From NCBI RefSeq assembly GCF_027359675.1, contig NZ_CP114786.1, forward strand, positions 4,066,501 through 4,130,500: a stretch of 64,000 nt of DNA, given 5' to 3'. The stretch is from Roseibium sp. Sym1 (lineage in GTDB: Bacteria; Pseudomonadota; Alphaproteobacteria; Rhizobiales; Stappiaceae). The position numbers and the translations under genes were made by a program. Of this stretch, positions 16,872-25,849 are shown piece by piece. A model generated the notes under the pieces. It had not been told where the DNA came from. It did not search any database and worked only from the letters and a program-made list of their open reading frames with translations. The first letter of the stretch is position 1. The number at the start of each line of letters is the position of its first letter.

Positions 16872-18385
16872 TGTTGGGCCGCCTCGATCGCGAAGCGCTG
16901 GCGCAGGAAATCGCCCGTGCGCGTGTCGACGAACTGCATCCACTGGTCGGCGGTCAGAAGGCCGCCATCCGCGTCCTCGCTGATCCGGGTTTCCTCGCCA
17001 CGTTCGGCCTCGTTGTCATAGACCACGTCATCGGCGCCGATGCCCCTGTCTTCGCCGGTGTCGGACTGCTCCCGCTCGGTCTCGATATAATCGAGGATCT
17101 GCCGTGCGGTTGCCAGGTTGCCGGCTGCGCCCGGAAAATCCGGATCAAGAGCGAGGGTCTCCTCGAACGTGGCGATGCTGTCGCGGTAGGCACGGCTGCG
17201 CATCAGGGCCATGCCCTTTGCAAAGGCGGCCTCCGGCGTGTCGAGGCGGTCATAGGTCTGCGCCGCGGCCTCGTACTGGCCTGCCCGGTACTGCGCACGG
17301 CCTTTCCACATCGGGTCGGTGAACAGCTCCGCGGCCCTTGCGAAGTTCTTGTTGTCGTAGGCGATCCGGCCCTGCTGGTCCGGTGTCAGGAACCAGTCCG
17401 CGATGCCGGCCTGGGCAGGCGCCGGGGCGCCCGCGAACAGCCCCCCGGCCACCAGCAGCCACGACCAGCGCATGGTCCAGCCGCGGCGGAACCAGATCAG
17501 GGTCAGCAGTGCGGCGGGCCAGGCGAACATCCAGCTGCGGTCGTCCCACGGCTGGGTACCGGTTTCGTTGAGCGCGCGCCGGTAATCCGCGTTCAGGGAC
17601 CGGTCCAGGGTGCGCAGGTCGCTGTCGTCTGCCGTCACCCGGACCTTCACCGCCTCGACCGCGTCAATTCCCCGGTCGCTTGCGCCTTCCGGAAGCATTG
17701 CCAGAATGCCGAGCGCCGTCCCTGTCCGCGATGCCTGGTCGAGACCGGTCACATCGGCGGTGTCGATGCCGTCGGCAACGAACAGGATGGCTCCGGGCGT
17801 CGCCGCGGCTGACAGGATGCCGGCCGCCCTGTCGAAGGCTGCGGTCGCGTTGTCGCCCTCGATGGGCATGACATCCGGGGCGAGGCCCTCCAGGTAAGGC
17901 TGCATCACGCTCGGGTCGCTTGTCATCGGCACCACCGCGTGGGCGCTGCCGGCATAGGCGACCAGTGCCGTCCTTGCTCCGGCGCGCAATGCCAGAAGAT
18001 CGGTGATCTTCTGCTTGGCACGCTCCAGCCGCGTCGGCGCGACATCATTGGCCGTCATCGACGGGGTCACCTTGAGAACGGCCACCAGTGGAACCGTCTG
18101 GGCGACAAAGGGGTCCGGCTGGCGGGACCATGTCGGGCCGGCGGTTCCCAGCACCGCGCAGACAAGGCCGAGCGCGACGCCGTCGATCGGCAGCAGGCGC
18201 CGGCGCTTGCCGGTGCCGACCGTCAGGGCGTCGCGCAGATGCGGGGCAATGCCGGCGACCTCCGGCCCGGGCCGGGTGGCGCGCCGCCGGACCACGAACC
18301 ACACCAGGAAGACCAGCGGTAGCAGCAACAGCCAGGACGGGCGCAAGAAGTGCAATTCGGAAAGGATGAAACCGATGTCGTTCAC
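16868..18385 (-). CDS. BatB/BatC-like fusion: von Willebrand domain plus TPR
   Basis: The 505-residue protein has an N-terminal pair of membrane helices (around residues 17-32 and 68-84), a vWA domain, two more hydrophobic segments (around 290-320) and a TPR-like part (A-Y-D-N-K-N-F-A-R-A-A-E-L-F, Y-R-A-G-Q-Y-E-A-A-A-Q-T-Y). The MIDAS motif D-x-S-x-S is lost: it reads K105-V-T107-P-S109, so metal binding as in the neighbour is unlikely. It overlaps both neighbours by 4 bp. The fusion combines what are separate BatB and BatC genes elsewhere. Confidence 0.82.
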   Translation of the reverse strand: MNDIGFILSELHFLRPSWLLLLPLVFLVWFVVRRRATRPGPEVAGIAPHLRDALTVGTGKRRRLLPIDGVALGLVCAVLGTAGPTWSRQPDPFVAQTVPLVAVLKVTPSMTANDVAPTRLERAKQKITDLLALRAGARTALVAYAGSAHAVVPMTSDPSVMQPYLEGLAPDVMPIEGDNATAAFDRAAGILSAAATPGAILFVADGIDTADVTGLDQASRTGTALGILAMLPEGASDRGIDAVEAVKVRVTADDSDLRTLDRSLNADYRRALNETGTQPWDDRSWMFAWPAALLTLIWFRRGWTMRWSWLLVAGGLFAGAPAPAQAGIADWFLTPDQQGRIAYDNKNFARAAELFTDPMWKGRAQYRAGQYEAAAQTYDRLDTPEAAFAKGMALMRSRAYRDSIATFEETLALDPDFPGAAGNLATARQILDYIETEREQSDTGEDRGIGADDVVYDNEAERGEETRISEDADGGLLTADQWMQFVDTRTGDFLRQRFAIEAAQQ

Positions 18386-19371
18386 GCCGCCACCCTCCTG
18401 CGCCGCCGCGCCGACAGGGCAACGCCCGCAAGACCGAACAGGCCGACGAGGGCGGCGGCGCCGAGCGGGACATGGGCCAGGCTCGTCTTCGGCCGGAAGG
18501 ACAGCGTCTGGGTCTCGCGCGGGGCCAGCGCGTCGATCCGGTCATAGACATCGGCCAGACCCGCCTCGTCTGCGGCGAAGAAATATTCACCGTTCGTGCG
18601 CCCTGCCACGGCCTTCAGCGTGTCGATATCGACCCGGTTCTCTCCGCTGCCCTCGGGGTCGCCGACGCCGACCGTATAGATCTCTATGCCCTTGCCGGCG
18701 GCGATTTCGGCCGCGTTGACCGGGCTCATGCGGCTGCCGGTATCGGCGCCGTCGGACAGGAGGATGAGCAGCCGCTGGTCGATGTCGCTGACTTCGAAGG
18801 TGCGAATGGCGAGGCCGATGGCATCACCGAGCGCCGTATGCGGCCCGGCCATGCCGACTTCCGTCTGGCCGAGCAGGGTCAGGATGGTGTCGAGATCCTC
18901 GGTCAGGGGCGACTGCACATAGGCCCTGGTGCCGAACACGATCAGGGCCATGCGGTCACCGTCGCGCCCGGCAACGAAGCCGTCGACAACGTCGCGGACA
19001 GCGGCAAGGCGTTGCTTGGGAGCGCCGTCGGGCGTCCTGAAATCCCGCGTGTCCATGGAGCCGGAGATGTCGATCGCCAGCACGACGTCGCGGGCGGAGC
19101 GGCTGACCTCGACCGCGGCGCCGATGCGTTCCGGACGGGCCATGGCCAGGCAAAGCAGGCACCAGGCCAGTGCTGCCACGATCAGTTGCAGGCGCGTGCG
19201 CGACAGCACGACCGATCCGGGACCGGGCGTGCTGCCTGCGGTGGCGGCGATGCGGCGGAAAAACGGGAACCGCAAGGCGGGCACCTGCTGGCGGTGCGGC
19301 GGCAACACCCAGAAGACCAAAAGCGGCAGCGGCAAGGCCAGCAGAGCCCAGGGGAAGGCCAGGCCGATCAT
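18382..19371 (-). CDS. BatA-like von Willebrand factor A membrane protein
   Basis: The 329-residue protein has two N-terminal hydrophobic helices (residues about 6-25 and 60-77), a vWA domain with an intact MIDAS motif D101-I-S-G-S105, then T-D and D-G-A-D-T-G elements, and a C-terminal transmembrane helix before R-R-R-R. The topology is typical of BatA: the vWA domain lies in the periplasm, anchored at both ends. It overlaps the DUF4381 gene and the BatB/C fusion by 4 bp each. Confidence 0.87.
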   Translation of the reverse strand: MIGLAFPWALLALPLPLLVFWVLPPHRQQVPALRFPFFRRIAATAGSTPGPGSVVLSRTRLQLIVAALAWCLLCLAMARPERIGAAVEVSRSARDVVLAIDISGSMDTRDFRTPDGAPKQRLAAVRDVVDGFVAGRDGDRMALIVFGTRAYVQSPLTEDLDTILTLLGQTEVGMAGPHTALGDAIGLAIRTFEVSDIDQRLLILLSDGADTGSRMSPVNAAEIAAGKGIEIYTVGVGDPEGSGENRVDIDTLKAVAGRTNGEYFFAADEAGLADVYDRIDALAPRETQTLSFRPKTSLAHVPLGAAALVGLFGLAGVALSARRRRRVAA

Positions 19372-19844
19372 GTCCGGTCCTCCCGCCGGTGCGAGCGGAT
19401 CCAGCGTTCGGCGAGCTTCTCCAGCTCCGGCACCCGCTGGGCGGCCCGGTAGGGGGCCTTCAGCAGCAGGCGGCCGGGTGCGCCCTCGAACAGGACACCG
19501 CGTCCGGTGCGGTTCAGGAAGGCCAGCCAGGACTGGCCGGTCAGGCCGGCAACATCGCGGCGCGGGTAGGCGGCAAGCGCCGCCCGGCGCAGGATCAGCG
19601 CGATCCGGGCGGGATCGTTCGAGGCGGCCTTGAGCTTGGCCAGGGCTTCCCTGCGGTAGGCGTTGGCCCGGTGATGCCTGTAGGCCCGGATCGCGAGGGA
19701 GAGCAGCGCCAGCAGGAGCAGTCCGCCCAAGGCAGCCCAGCCCCAGGTCTGCGGCATCATCGATATCGGCGGTGGGTCGATGGGCTCGGTCAACCGGTTC
19801 AGGAGTTCGACCAGGGTGGCGTGTTCCGGTGGCTTTTCACTCAT
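19368..19844 (-). CDS. DUF4381 domain-containing protein
   Basis: The 158-residue protein has an N-terminal L-N-R-L-T-E-P-I-D-P-P-P-I-S segment, one membrane helix (around residues 32-49), then a basic cytoplasmic part with A-L-I-L-R-R-A-A-L-A-A-Y-P-R and G-Q-S-W-L-A-F-L. This is the DUF4381 pattern. Such genes sit between DUF58 and vWA genes in MoxR-Bat operons, as here, with 4-bp overlaps on both sides. Confidence 0.83.
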   Translation of the reverse strand: MSEKPPEHATLVELLNRLTEPIDPPPISMMPQTWGWAALGGLLLLALLSLAIRAYRHHRANAYRREALAKLKAASNDPARIALILRRAALAAYPRRDVAGLTGQSWLAFLNRTGRGVLFEGAPGRLLLKAPYRAAQRVPELEKLAERWIRSHRREDRT

Positions 19845-20827
19845 CGGCGCCGTCCCGGCCCGCCCAGAAGGCGGGTCATCTGGCCGACACTGTCGTCGCC
19901 CGCCGACAGGGGCAGGACCGGAAAACCGTATTGGCGCTGCCAGTCGAGGATTTCTGCCAGACGGCCTGTCGCCATTTCGTGCAGGCGGCGGTGGACCGCG
20001 CTGTCGCCCGTGTCGATCTCGGCCTGCAGGCTGCCGTCGGAGACGACAATGCGCATGCCCCTGGGCAGGGCATCCGTATAGGGATCGGACACCAGGGCGA
20101 GCACCAGGTCGTTATGGCGTGACAGGCCGGCGATGTGCCGGTGTGTGGTGGCGTCGATCTCGTCGAAATCGCTGAAGACGAGGATCAGATGGTCGCGCCG
20201 GGCGATCCGGGAGACCGCCTGCAGAACCTGGTTGAGCGGCATCGGCTCAACCGGAGGCGCGTCGGCGTGCAGCAGGCCGTTGGCGTCGGCGAGGGCGGTC
20301 AGGAAGGAATTGAGCGCGGTGCGGCTGCGCCTGGGACGGATCTCGGCAATGGTCCGGTCGCCGAAGACGATGCCGCCGACCCGGTCACCCTGGTCGAAGA
20401 TGCGGAAGGCGGCCAGCGCGGCGCTTTCCGCGGCGGTCACCGATTTCATGTTGTGGCGCGAGCCGAAAAACATCGACATGCGCTGGTCGACGACGATGAG
20501 GGCCGGCCGGTCGCGTTCTTCCGTGAACACACGGACATGGGGCGTGCCGGTGCGGGCCGTCACCTTCCAGTCGATCGTGCGGATGTCGTCCGACGGCAGG
20601 TAATCGCGCAATTCCTCGAAATTCAGCCCGCGCCCCCGGAGACGGGAGGCATGCCGGCCGTTCAGGACGCTGCGGGCCGGCTGGCGCGGCAGGAAGGTCA
20701 GGGCGCGGGCGCGGCCTTCCAGCGACAGGAGATGGGCAAGGTCGACATGGACGCGCGGATCGGTGCCGGCTCCGGGCGGTGCCGGGGCGGTCAGTCCGGT
20801 ACGGGTGCGTGCGGCCCTGTCGCGCAT
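19841..20827 (-). CDS. DUF58 domain-containing protein
   Basis: The 328-residue cytosolic protein carries the DUF58 signature F-E-E-L-R-D-Y-L-P-S-D-D-I-R-T-I-D-W-K-V-T-A-R preceded by L-R-G-R-G-L, and then a vWA-like C-terminal part (V-D-Q-R-M-S-M-F-F). The operon position after moxR, with a 12-bp gap, is the standard arrangement. Family knowledge: DUF58 proteins cooperate with MoxR ATPases; the biochemical role is unresolved. Confidence 0.88.
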   Translation of the reverse strand: MRDRAARTRTGLTAPAPPGAGTDPRVHVDLAHLLSLEGRARALTFLPRQPARSVLNGRHASRLRGRGLNFEELRDYLPSDDIRTIDWKVTARTGTPHVRVFTEERDRPALIVVDQRMSMFFGSRHNMKSVTAAESAALAAFRIFDQGDRVGGIVFGDRTIAEIRPRRSRTALNSFLTALADANGLLHADAPPVEPMPLNQVLQAVSRIARRDHLILVFSDFDEIDATTHRHIAGLSRHNDLVLALVSDPYTDALPRGMRIVVSDGSLQAEIDTGDSAVHRRLHEMATGRLAEILDWQRQYGFPVLPLSAGDDSVGQMTRLLGGPGRRR

Positions 20828-20839
20828 GGATCTGTCTCC

Positions 20840-21838
20840 CTAGGGCAGTGCCACCTGGGCGGTCAGTTCCGTGACAACCCTGTCAGGCCCGATGCCTTCG
20901 CCCTGGGCCTCGAAGGTCAGGGCGAGCCGGTGGCGCAGAACGTCGGCGACGATGGCGCGGATGTCCTCGGGGTCGACATAGTCGCGTCCAGCGAGCCAGG
21001 CATGGGTGCGCCCGCACTTGTCCAGCGCCAGCGAGGCGCGGGGCGAGGCACCGATCTCGATCCAGCGCTTCAGGTCGTCGCCGTAGCTCTCGGGGAACCG
21101 GGTCGCGTTGACCAGGTCCGCCATGTAACGTTCCATTGCCTCGGAAACATGGATGGCGCCGATCTCCCGCCGTGCGGCAAAGACCGCCTCTTGCGGGATC
21201 GGTCCTCCGCTTTCGGATGAAGACCCCGCGGCCGCTCCGGTTTCGGTCATCGCGGCGATTTCCTCACCGCGCACAAGACGAATGACCTCGACCTCGTCTT
21301 CGACCGGCGGATAGGTGATCAGCACATGCATCAGGAACCGGTCCATCTGGGCTTCCGGCAGCGGATAGGTGCCTTCCTGCTCCACCGGGTTCTGGGTCGC
21401 CATGACCATGAACAGCGGTTCCATCCTGTGGGTCTTGCCGCCGACCGTGACCTGGCGTTCTTCCATGGCTTCCAGCAGCGCGGCCTGAACCTTGGCCGGG
21501 GCGCGGTTGATCTCGTCGGCCAGCACGATATTGGCGAAGATCGGTCCGGCCTCGAAGCGGAACTCGGACCGGTCGCCCGCCTGGTAATAGACATCCGTAC
21601 CGGTGACGTCGGAGGGCAGCAGGTCCGGCGTGAACTGGATGCGGCTGAAATCGGCTTCCAGGTTTCTCGCCAGCGCCTTGATCGCCCGCGTCTTTGCAAG
21701 CCCCGGCAGGCCTTCCACCAGCAGGTTGCCATTGGCGAGCAGTCCGATGATCAGCCGGTCGATCACGTCTTCCTGCCCGATAATGGCCTGCTGCATCCTG
21801 GCTTTCAGGTCTTGTATCTGCGTTCGCGCTTCCGGCAT
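20840..21838 (-). CDS. MoxR family AAA+ ATPase
   Basis: The 332-residue protein has the Walker A motif G43-L-P-G-L-A-K-T50, Walker B I-V-L-A-D-E-I-N-R-A-P, sensor 1 A-T-Q-N-P, and the MoxR-specific G-T-Y-P-L-P-E-A-Q-M-D-R-F. A roughly 20-residue Ser/Gly/Ala-rich insert (A-A-A-G-S-S-S-E-S-G-G) sits after the E-E-I-A linker. It is the first gene of the six-gene operon running to 15603, and probably acts as a chaperone-like ATPase for the vWA proteins encoded downstream (family inference). Confidence 0.92.
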   Translation of the reverse strand: MPEARTQIQDLKARMQQAIIGQEDVIDRLIIGLLANGNLLVEGLPGLAKTRAIKALARNLEADFSRIQFTPDLLPSDVTGTDVYYQAGDRSEFRFEAGPIFANIVLADEINRAPAKVQAALLEAMEERQVTVGGKTHRMEPLFMVMATQNPVEQEGTYPLPEAQMDRFLMHVLITYPPVEDEVEVIRLVRGEEIAAMTETGAAAGSSSESGGPIPQEAVFAARREIGAIHVSEAMERYMADLVNATRFPESYGDDLKRWIEIGASPRASLALDKCGRTHAWLAGRDYVDPEDIRAIVADVLRHRLALTFEAQGEGIGPDRVVTELTAQVALP

Positions 21839-21868
21839 TGCGGTCCATTCCTTCGAGGAGGCAGGCTG

Positions 21869-23566
21869 TCAGGGTAGAATTTCAGGCAGCACCAAGCCGC
21901 GTGCTCCGCTGGGGGGCTTGATCCCCAGATAGGCGGCCAGGGTCGGGGCAAGGTCGACCGTTTCCACCCGCCGCCCGACCCTTGCGGGCTTGATGCCGGG
22001 ACCGGCAAAGATCATCGGCACATAGGTGTCGTAGCTCCAGGGCGAGCCGTGGTGAGAGGCGACCTGCAACCCGTCCATGTCTCCAACGAAGTGATGCGGT
22101 TCGAAAACGACATAGACGTCGCCTGACCTTTCGGGATGAAAGTTGGCCAGGATGGCGCCGCTGATGTCGGTTTCCGCAACTGCTCCGGCTCTCAGGTCTT
22201 CACTGGAGACCGCCTGGGCAATGCCCGGCATCTTCTGGAGTTCCACCGCAAGGGTCCGGGCAACCTCGTCCTTGCCGAGATCGTTCTGTTCCAGGTAGGT
22301 CTCGTTCAGATAGACATAAGGCTGGGAGAAATTCTCGATCAGTTCCTGCGCGGCGCCAAATTTGCTCCTGAGAACTTCGGCGGCTGCCTTCTTGTCGATG
22401 TCGTCGAAATCGAAATAGCCGGCGGGTATGCCGAGAGATTGAAGATATCCGGGGACTTCCGCGGCGCCATGGTCGGCGGACAGAACGACAAGTGTCGTGT
22501 CGAGACCGATTTCCCTGTCGACATGCGCAAGCAGATCCGCAAGCGTGCGGTCAAGCCGGCGCAGATTGTCTTCGGCCTCCAGGCTGGAGGGGCCGAATAT
22601 GTGGCCGACATAGTCCGTCGACGAGAAGCTGACCGCAAGGTAATCGGTCGCTTCGTCGGTACCGATGTCCTCATTGTCGATCAGGCTTTTGGCAAAGCCG
22701 GCCGTCAGTTCGTCGCCCGCCGGGCTGAGCGTGAGAAGCGTGGTGTAGTATTTCCCGTCACCGGGGCCAAAGGGATGCGGAAACGCCCTGCCGAAGCCGG
22801 GAAAATCGGTTTCCCATTCCATGTCGTCCGCATCGCCGAACCGATAGCTCTCCCTGGCATCCGCCAGCGTCCAGTCCGTGTCCGCGTAGGCTTGCACATT
22901 GCCGTTATCGTTCCAGGCGTCCACCCAGTCCGGATAGCGTTCCATGTAATAGGCCGAGGTGACGAACCGGCCCTCGCTCTTGGAGAACCAGTAGGCCGTG
23001 CCGGCGTGCCCCGCCATGGAAATGGCGCCACGGTCCTTGACCGAGACACCGAAGATCTTCGGCTTGCCGGGAATGCCGATTGCCATTTCGTCGGACAGGG
23101 TCGACGACAGGATCGCATTCGGGGAGCGGCCGTCGGTCGTGGCGGCACGCTGCGTCGGATCAATTTCGGTCGACTGGTCGATCCCCGAGCGCGCCAGAAG
23201 AGGGAAATTGCCGTCCTGGACATTGTAGTTCGGATGTCCGGTCTTCCGGTCGAACCAGACATTGGCGACCATGCCGTGCACGGCCGGGTCCGTGCCGGTC
23301 GCGAGCGTGGTGTGGCCGACGATGGTCTCGGTGTTGGCGTGTCGGTGGTGGGCGTCGGTGAAATAGAGGCCGTTGTCCAGCAGATACCGGAACCCGCCAT
23401 CGCCGAAGTGGCCGGCGTTTCTGAGGATCAGGTCGCCGCGCAACTGGTCAACGGTAATCTGCAGCACGAGCCTCGGTTTGTCGGGATTTTCCTGGGCCGC
23501 AGTTCCGAAGGAAGACATGGCGGCAGTGGCCAGTGCGATCGAACGAACAACGTTGAGGTTTGGCAT
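21869..23566 (-). CDS. secreted alkaline phosphatase (PafA-like, type I phosphodiesterase superfamily)
   Basis: I start at 23566 (M-P-N-L-N-V-V-R-S-I), with GGGAGG 6 nt upstream, giving a signal peptide and 565 residues. The nucleophile region reads A-N-T-E-T81-I-V-G-H85, matching the T-x-x-G-H of the PafA group. Metal ligands follow as V-D-Q, S-S-T-D-Y-V-G-H, L-S-A-D-H-G and A-S-H-H-G-S-P. Activity is likely monoesterase, but phosphodiesterase cannot be excluded. It lies downstream of a sulfatase gene with a terminator between them, so it is probably transcribed separately. Confidence 0.85.
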   Translation of the reverse strand: MPNLNVVRSIALATAAMSSFGTAAQENPDKPRLVLQITVDQLRGDLILRNAGHFGDGGFRYLLDNGLYFTDAHHRHANTETIVGHTTLATGTDPAVHGMVANVWFDRKTGHPNYNVQDGNFPLLARSGIDQSTEIDPTQRAATTDGRSPNAILSSTLSDEMAIGIPGKPKIFGVSVKDRGAISMAGHAGTAYWFSKSEGRFVTSAYYMERYPDWVDAWNDNGNVQAYADTDWTLADARESYRFGDADDMEWETDFPGFGRAFPHPFGPGDGKYYTTLLTLSPAGDELTAGFAKSLIDNEDIGTDEATDYLAVSFSSTDYVGHIFGPSSLEAEDNLRRLDRTLADLLAHVDREIGLDTTLVVLSADHGAAEVPGYLQSLGIPAGYFDFDDIDKKAAAEVLRSKFGAAQELIENFSQPYVYLNETYLEQNDLGKDEVARTLAVELQKMPGIAQAVSSEDLRAGAVAETDISGAILANFHPERSGDVYVVFEPHHFVGDMDGLQVASHHGSPWSYDTYVPMIFAGPGIKPARVGRRVETVDLAPTLAAYLGIKPPSGARGLVLPEILP

Positions 23567-23638
23567 GAAAGCCTCCCGGCGGAACCCGGATTGGTGAAGA
23601 CCGGAGCTTGGCGCATGGTGGCCGGCCGGTAAAGGGAG

Positions 23639-23660
23639 AGGGGCGGCACAAGCCGCCCCT
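23639..23660. terminator. hairpin between the sulfatase and phosphatase genes
   Basis: A 9-bp perfect stem AGGGGCGGC / GCCGCCCCT with an ACAA loop lies 16 nt past the sulfatase stop on the minus strand. The stem is strong but the minus-strand trailing sequence is C-rich, so termination may be imperfect. Confidence 0.6.
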
Positions 23661-23675
23661 GTTTTCAAGGTTTTA

Positions 23676-25277
23676 CTACTGGGCTCCGCCCGGCACAGTC
23701 AGCTTGTCCATGACCTGTTCCAGCGAGAAACTGGCGGCTTTCTGGCGCGGCGGGAATTCCTGGAAGGTTGCCAGGAAGTTGCCCACATATTGCTGCGCCG
23801 GAACGAGCATGTAGGCCCTGTCCAGCATCCAGTCATAATATGTGTTGGAGGTCCTGTAGGAACGCTCGTACGGGTCCCGGCGCAGGTTGAAGATCAGCGG
23901 AACGCGCAGCTCCGTGAAGGGCTGCATCCAGGTCCGGAAGGTTGCCCATTTCTCTTGCTCCAGGAACACCAGTTTCCATTCGTCGTAACGCAGCGCCGTC
24001 AGGTCGCCGTCATCGGAGAAATAGAAGATTTCGTGACGCGGACCGTGCTCCTCTTCTCCCTTGAAGAAGGGCAGGAAGTTGTAGCCGTCCAGATGGACCT
24101 TGTATTCGCGGCCGATGGCCTGGACACCGCCCTGCTTGAGATCTTCCTTGATGTTGGGCTTGCCCGCCGCCGCCAGATAGGTTGGCAGCCAGTCCATGTG
24201 GTGCATGACCTCGTTGGAAACGGATCCGGGTTCGATCACGCCGGGCCAGCGCACCATCGAGGGAACCCGCCAGGCGCCTTCCCAGTTGGTGTTCTTTTCG
24301 CTCCAGAACGGGGTCATCCCGGCGTCCGGCCAGGTGTTCATATGCGGGCCGTTGTCGGTGGAATAGTGCACGATGGTGTTGTCGGCGATCCCGAGCTCGT
24401 CCAGCAGGTCCAGCAACTGGCCGACATGCAGGTCGTGCTGAATCATGCCGGCCTGGTATTCGTCGAGATGATGCCCCGCAATGTCGTCGGCCCGCTGACG
24501 CATGTCGTCGCTGACATGGGTGCGGAAATGCATGCGGGTGCCGTTCCACCACACGTAGAAGGGCTGGCCCTGCTCGTCGGCACGCTTGATGAAGTCGATG
24601 GCAGCGGCGACGGTTTCGTCGTCCACCGTTTCCATGCGCTTCCTGGTCAGCGGACCGGTGTCCTCGATATTGCCGTCCGCGGACGACTTCAGGACACCGC
24701 GCGGTCCGAAGGTCTCGCGGAAAGTCCGTCCGTCAGCGAGTTCCATATCGCCCGGATAGTCCTCGTTTTCCGGCTCTTCCTCGGCGTTCAGGTGATAGAG
24801 ATTGCCGAAGAATTCGTCGAAGCCGTGGTTGGTCGGCAGGTGCTCGTCCTTGTCGCCAAGGTGGTTCTTGCCGAACTGGCCCGTGACATAACCTTCCGCC
24901 TTCAGCAGGCCGGCAATGGTCGGGTCCTCCTCCTGCATGCCGAGGTCGGCGCCCGGAAGCCCCACCTTGGACAGGCCGGTGCGGAACACGCTCTGGCCCA
25001 TGATGTAGGACGAGCGGCCGGCGGTGCAGGACTGCTCGCCGTAATAGTCGGTAAAGATCATGCCTTCATTGGCGACACGGTCGATATTCGGGGTCCGGTA
25101 GCCCATCAGGCCCATCGTGTAGGCGGAGACGTTGGACTGGCCGATATCATCGCCCCAAATGACCAGAATGTTGGGTTTGTCTGCCGATTGTGCCTGGACC
25201 TGGGGCGCCGCCATGGCAAGCGTTCCAGCGGCGCATATGGCCACGGCCGTGGCCAAATTCCTTAAAGAAAGTGTCAT
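23676..25277 (-). CDS. secreted arylsulfatase family protein
   Basis: I start at 25277 (M-T-L-S-L-R-N-L), with GGAAGG upstream, giving a signal peptide ending V-Q-A-Q and 533 residues. The formylglycine motif is C84-T-A-G-R88, a variant of C-x-P-x-R in which Pro is replaced by Ala-Gly. Metal ligands W-G-D43-D44, N-H-G-F-D and D-N-G are present. It needs formylglycine-generating maturation, whose enzyme is not in the window. The substrate class is not readable; extracellular or periplasmic sulfate scavenging fits a marine lifestyle (inference). Confidence 0.87.
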   Translation of the reverse strand: MTLSLRNLATAVAICAAGTLAMAAPQVQAQSADKPNILVIWGDDIGQSNVSAYTMGLMGYRTPNIDRVANEGMIFTDYYGEQSCTAGRSSYIMGQSVFRTGLSKVGLPGADLGMQEEDPTIAGLLKAEGYVTGQFGKNHLGDKDEHLPTNHGFDEFFGNLYHLNAEEEPENEDYPGDMELADGRTFRETFGPRGVLKSSADGNIEDTGPLTRKRMETVDDETVAAAIDFIKRADEQGQPFYVWWNGTRMHFRTHVSDDMRQRADDIAGHHLDEYQAGMIQHDLHVGQLLDLLDELGIADNTIVHYSTDNGPHMNTWPDAGMTPFWSEKNTNWEGAWRVPSMVRWPGVIEPGSVSNEVMHHMDWLPTYLAAAGKPNIKEDLKQGGVQAIGREYKVHLDGYNFLPFFKGEEEHGPRHEIFYFSDDGDLTALRYDEWKLVFLEQEKWATFRTWMQPFTELRVPLIFNLRRDPYERSYRTSNTYYDWMLDRAYMLVPAQQYVGNFLATFQEFPPRQKAASFSLEQVMDKLTVPGGAQ

Positions 25278-25849
25278 GGGTGAATCCTTCCCCTGTGCAC
25301 TGGGTGCGCCATAAAGCCAAATTGATTCAATGTCTTGGCAATATGGTCTCTGCAATCAAACGATGTAAGTAACGTCAAGTCAACACGTTCAGGCTTCAAA
25401 AATCGCTCTTGATGTGATGAAAAGGGCGGAGGCGGCGCGCCCGGCTTTGCGCCCCGCGCTTTCGCCCGTACCTGCCGTCGCGTGGGGCTGGCGGCCACCG
25501 GCCTGGAACAACAGATGCCCGAGGCGGGTCACCTCCTGATAAATTTCTGCTTGTAATTATTGTCGAGGTTTATCTTGATTTATGGTTCGAAACCTATCGG
25601 ATCGGGATGAAAATCTTTTACCATCAAGAATAAAATACTGAAAATTCTGGTGAGTTTGTTCGCGCAGCCCATTGCCGCGACCAGGCGATTCATCTTGAAT
25701 ATGGTCTCGAAACCACAGTCCGTGTGAGGTCACGACCGAGGCAAAACGCGTCTTCCAGACGACCGCAACTTCATCGCTACCGTCGGGAAAGCTCAGCAAC
25801 CCAACCGCCCGGGAAAGCTCTACAAGGACCTCCTTCAGGGAAGGCAGGC
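25278..25849. other. divergent promoter region without a gene
   Basis: These 572 bp separate the divergent sulfatase and GH64-like genes and are AT-rich near 25350 and 25560-25650. No convincing gene is present. An AGGGAAGG ribosome site occurs just before 25850. Confidence 0.5.

Noticed and set aside
22136..23632. A 498-residue plus-strand open frame
   Set aside because: It is antisense to the phosphatase gene, which has a full set of catalytic residues.
23790..25265. A 491-residue plus-strand open frame
   Set aside because: It is antisense to the sulfatase gene and has no recognisable domain.
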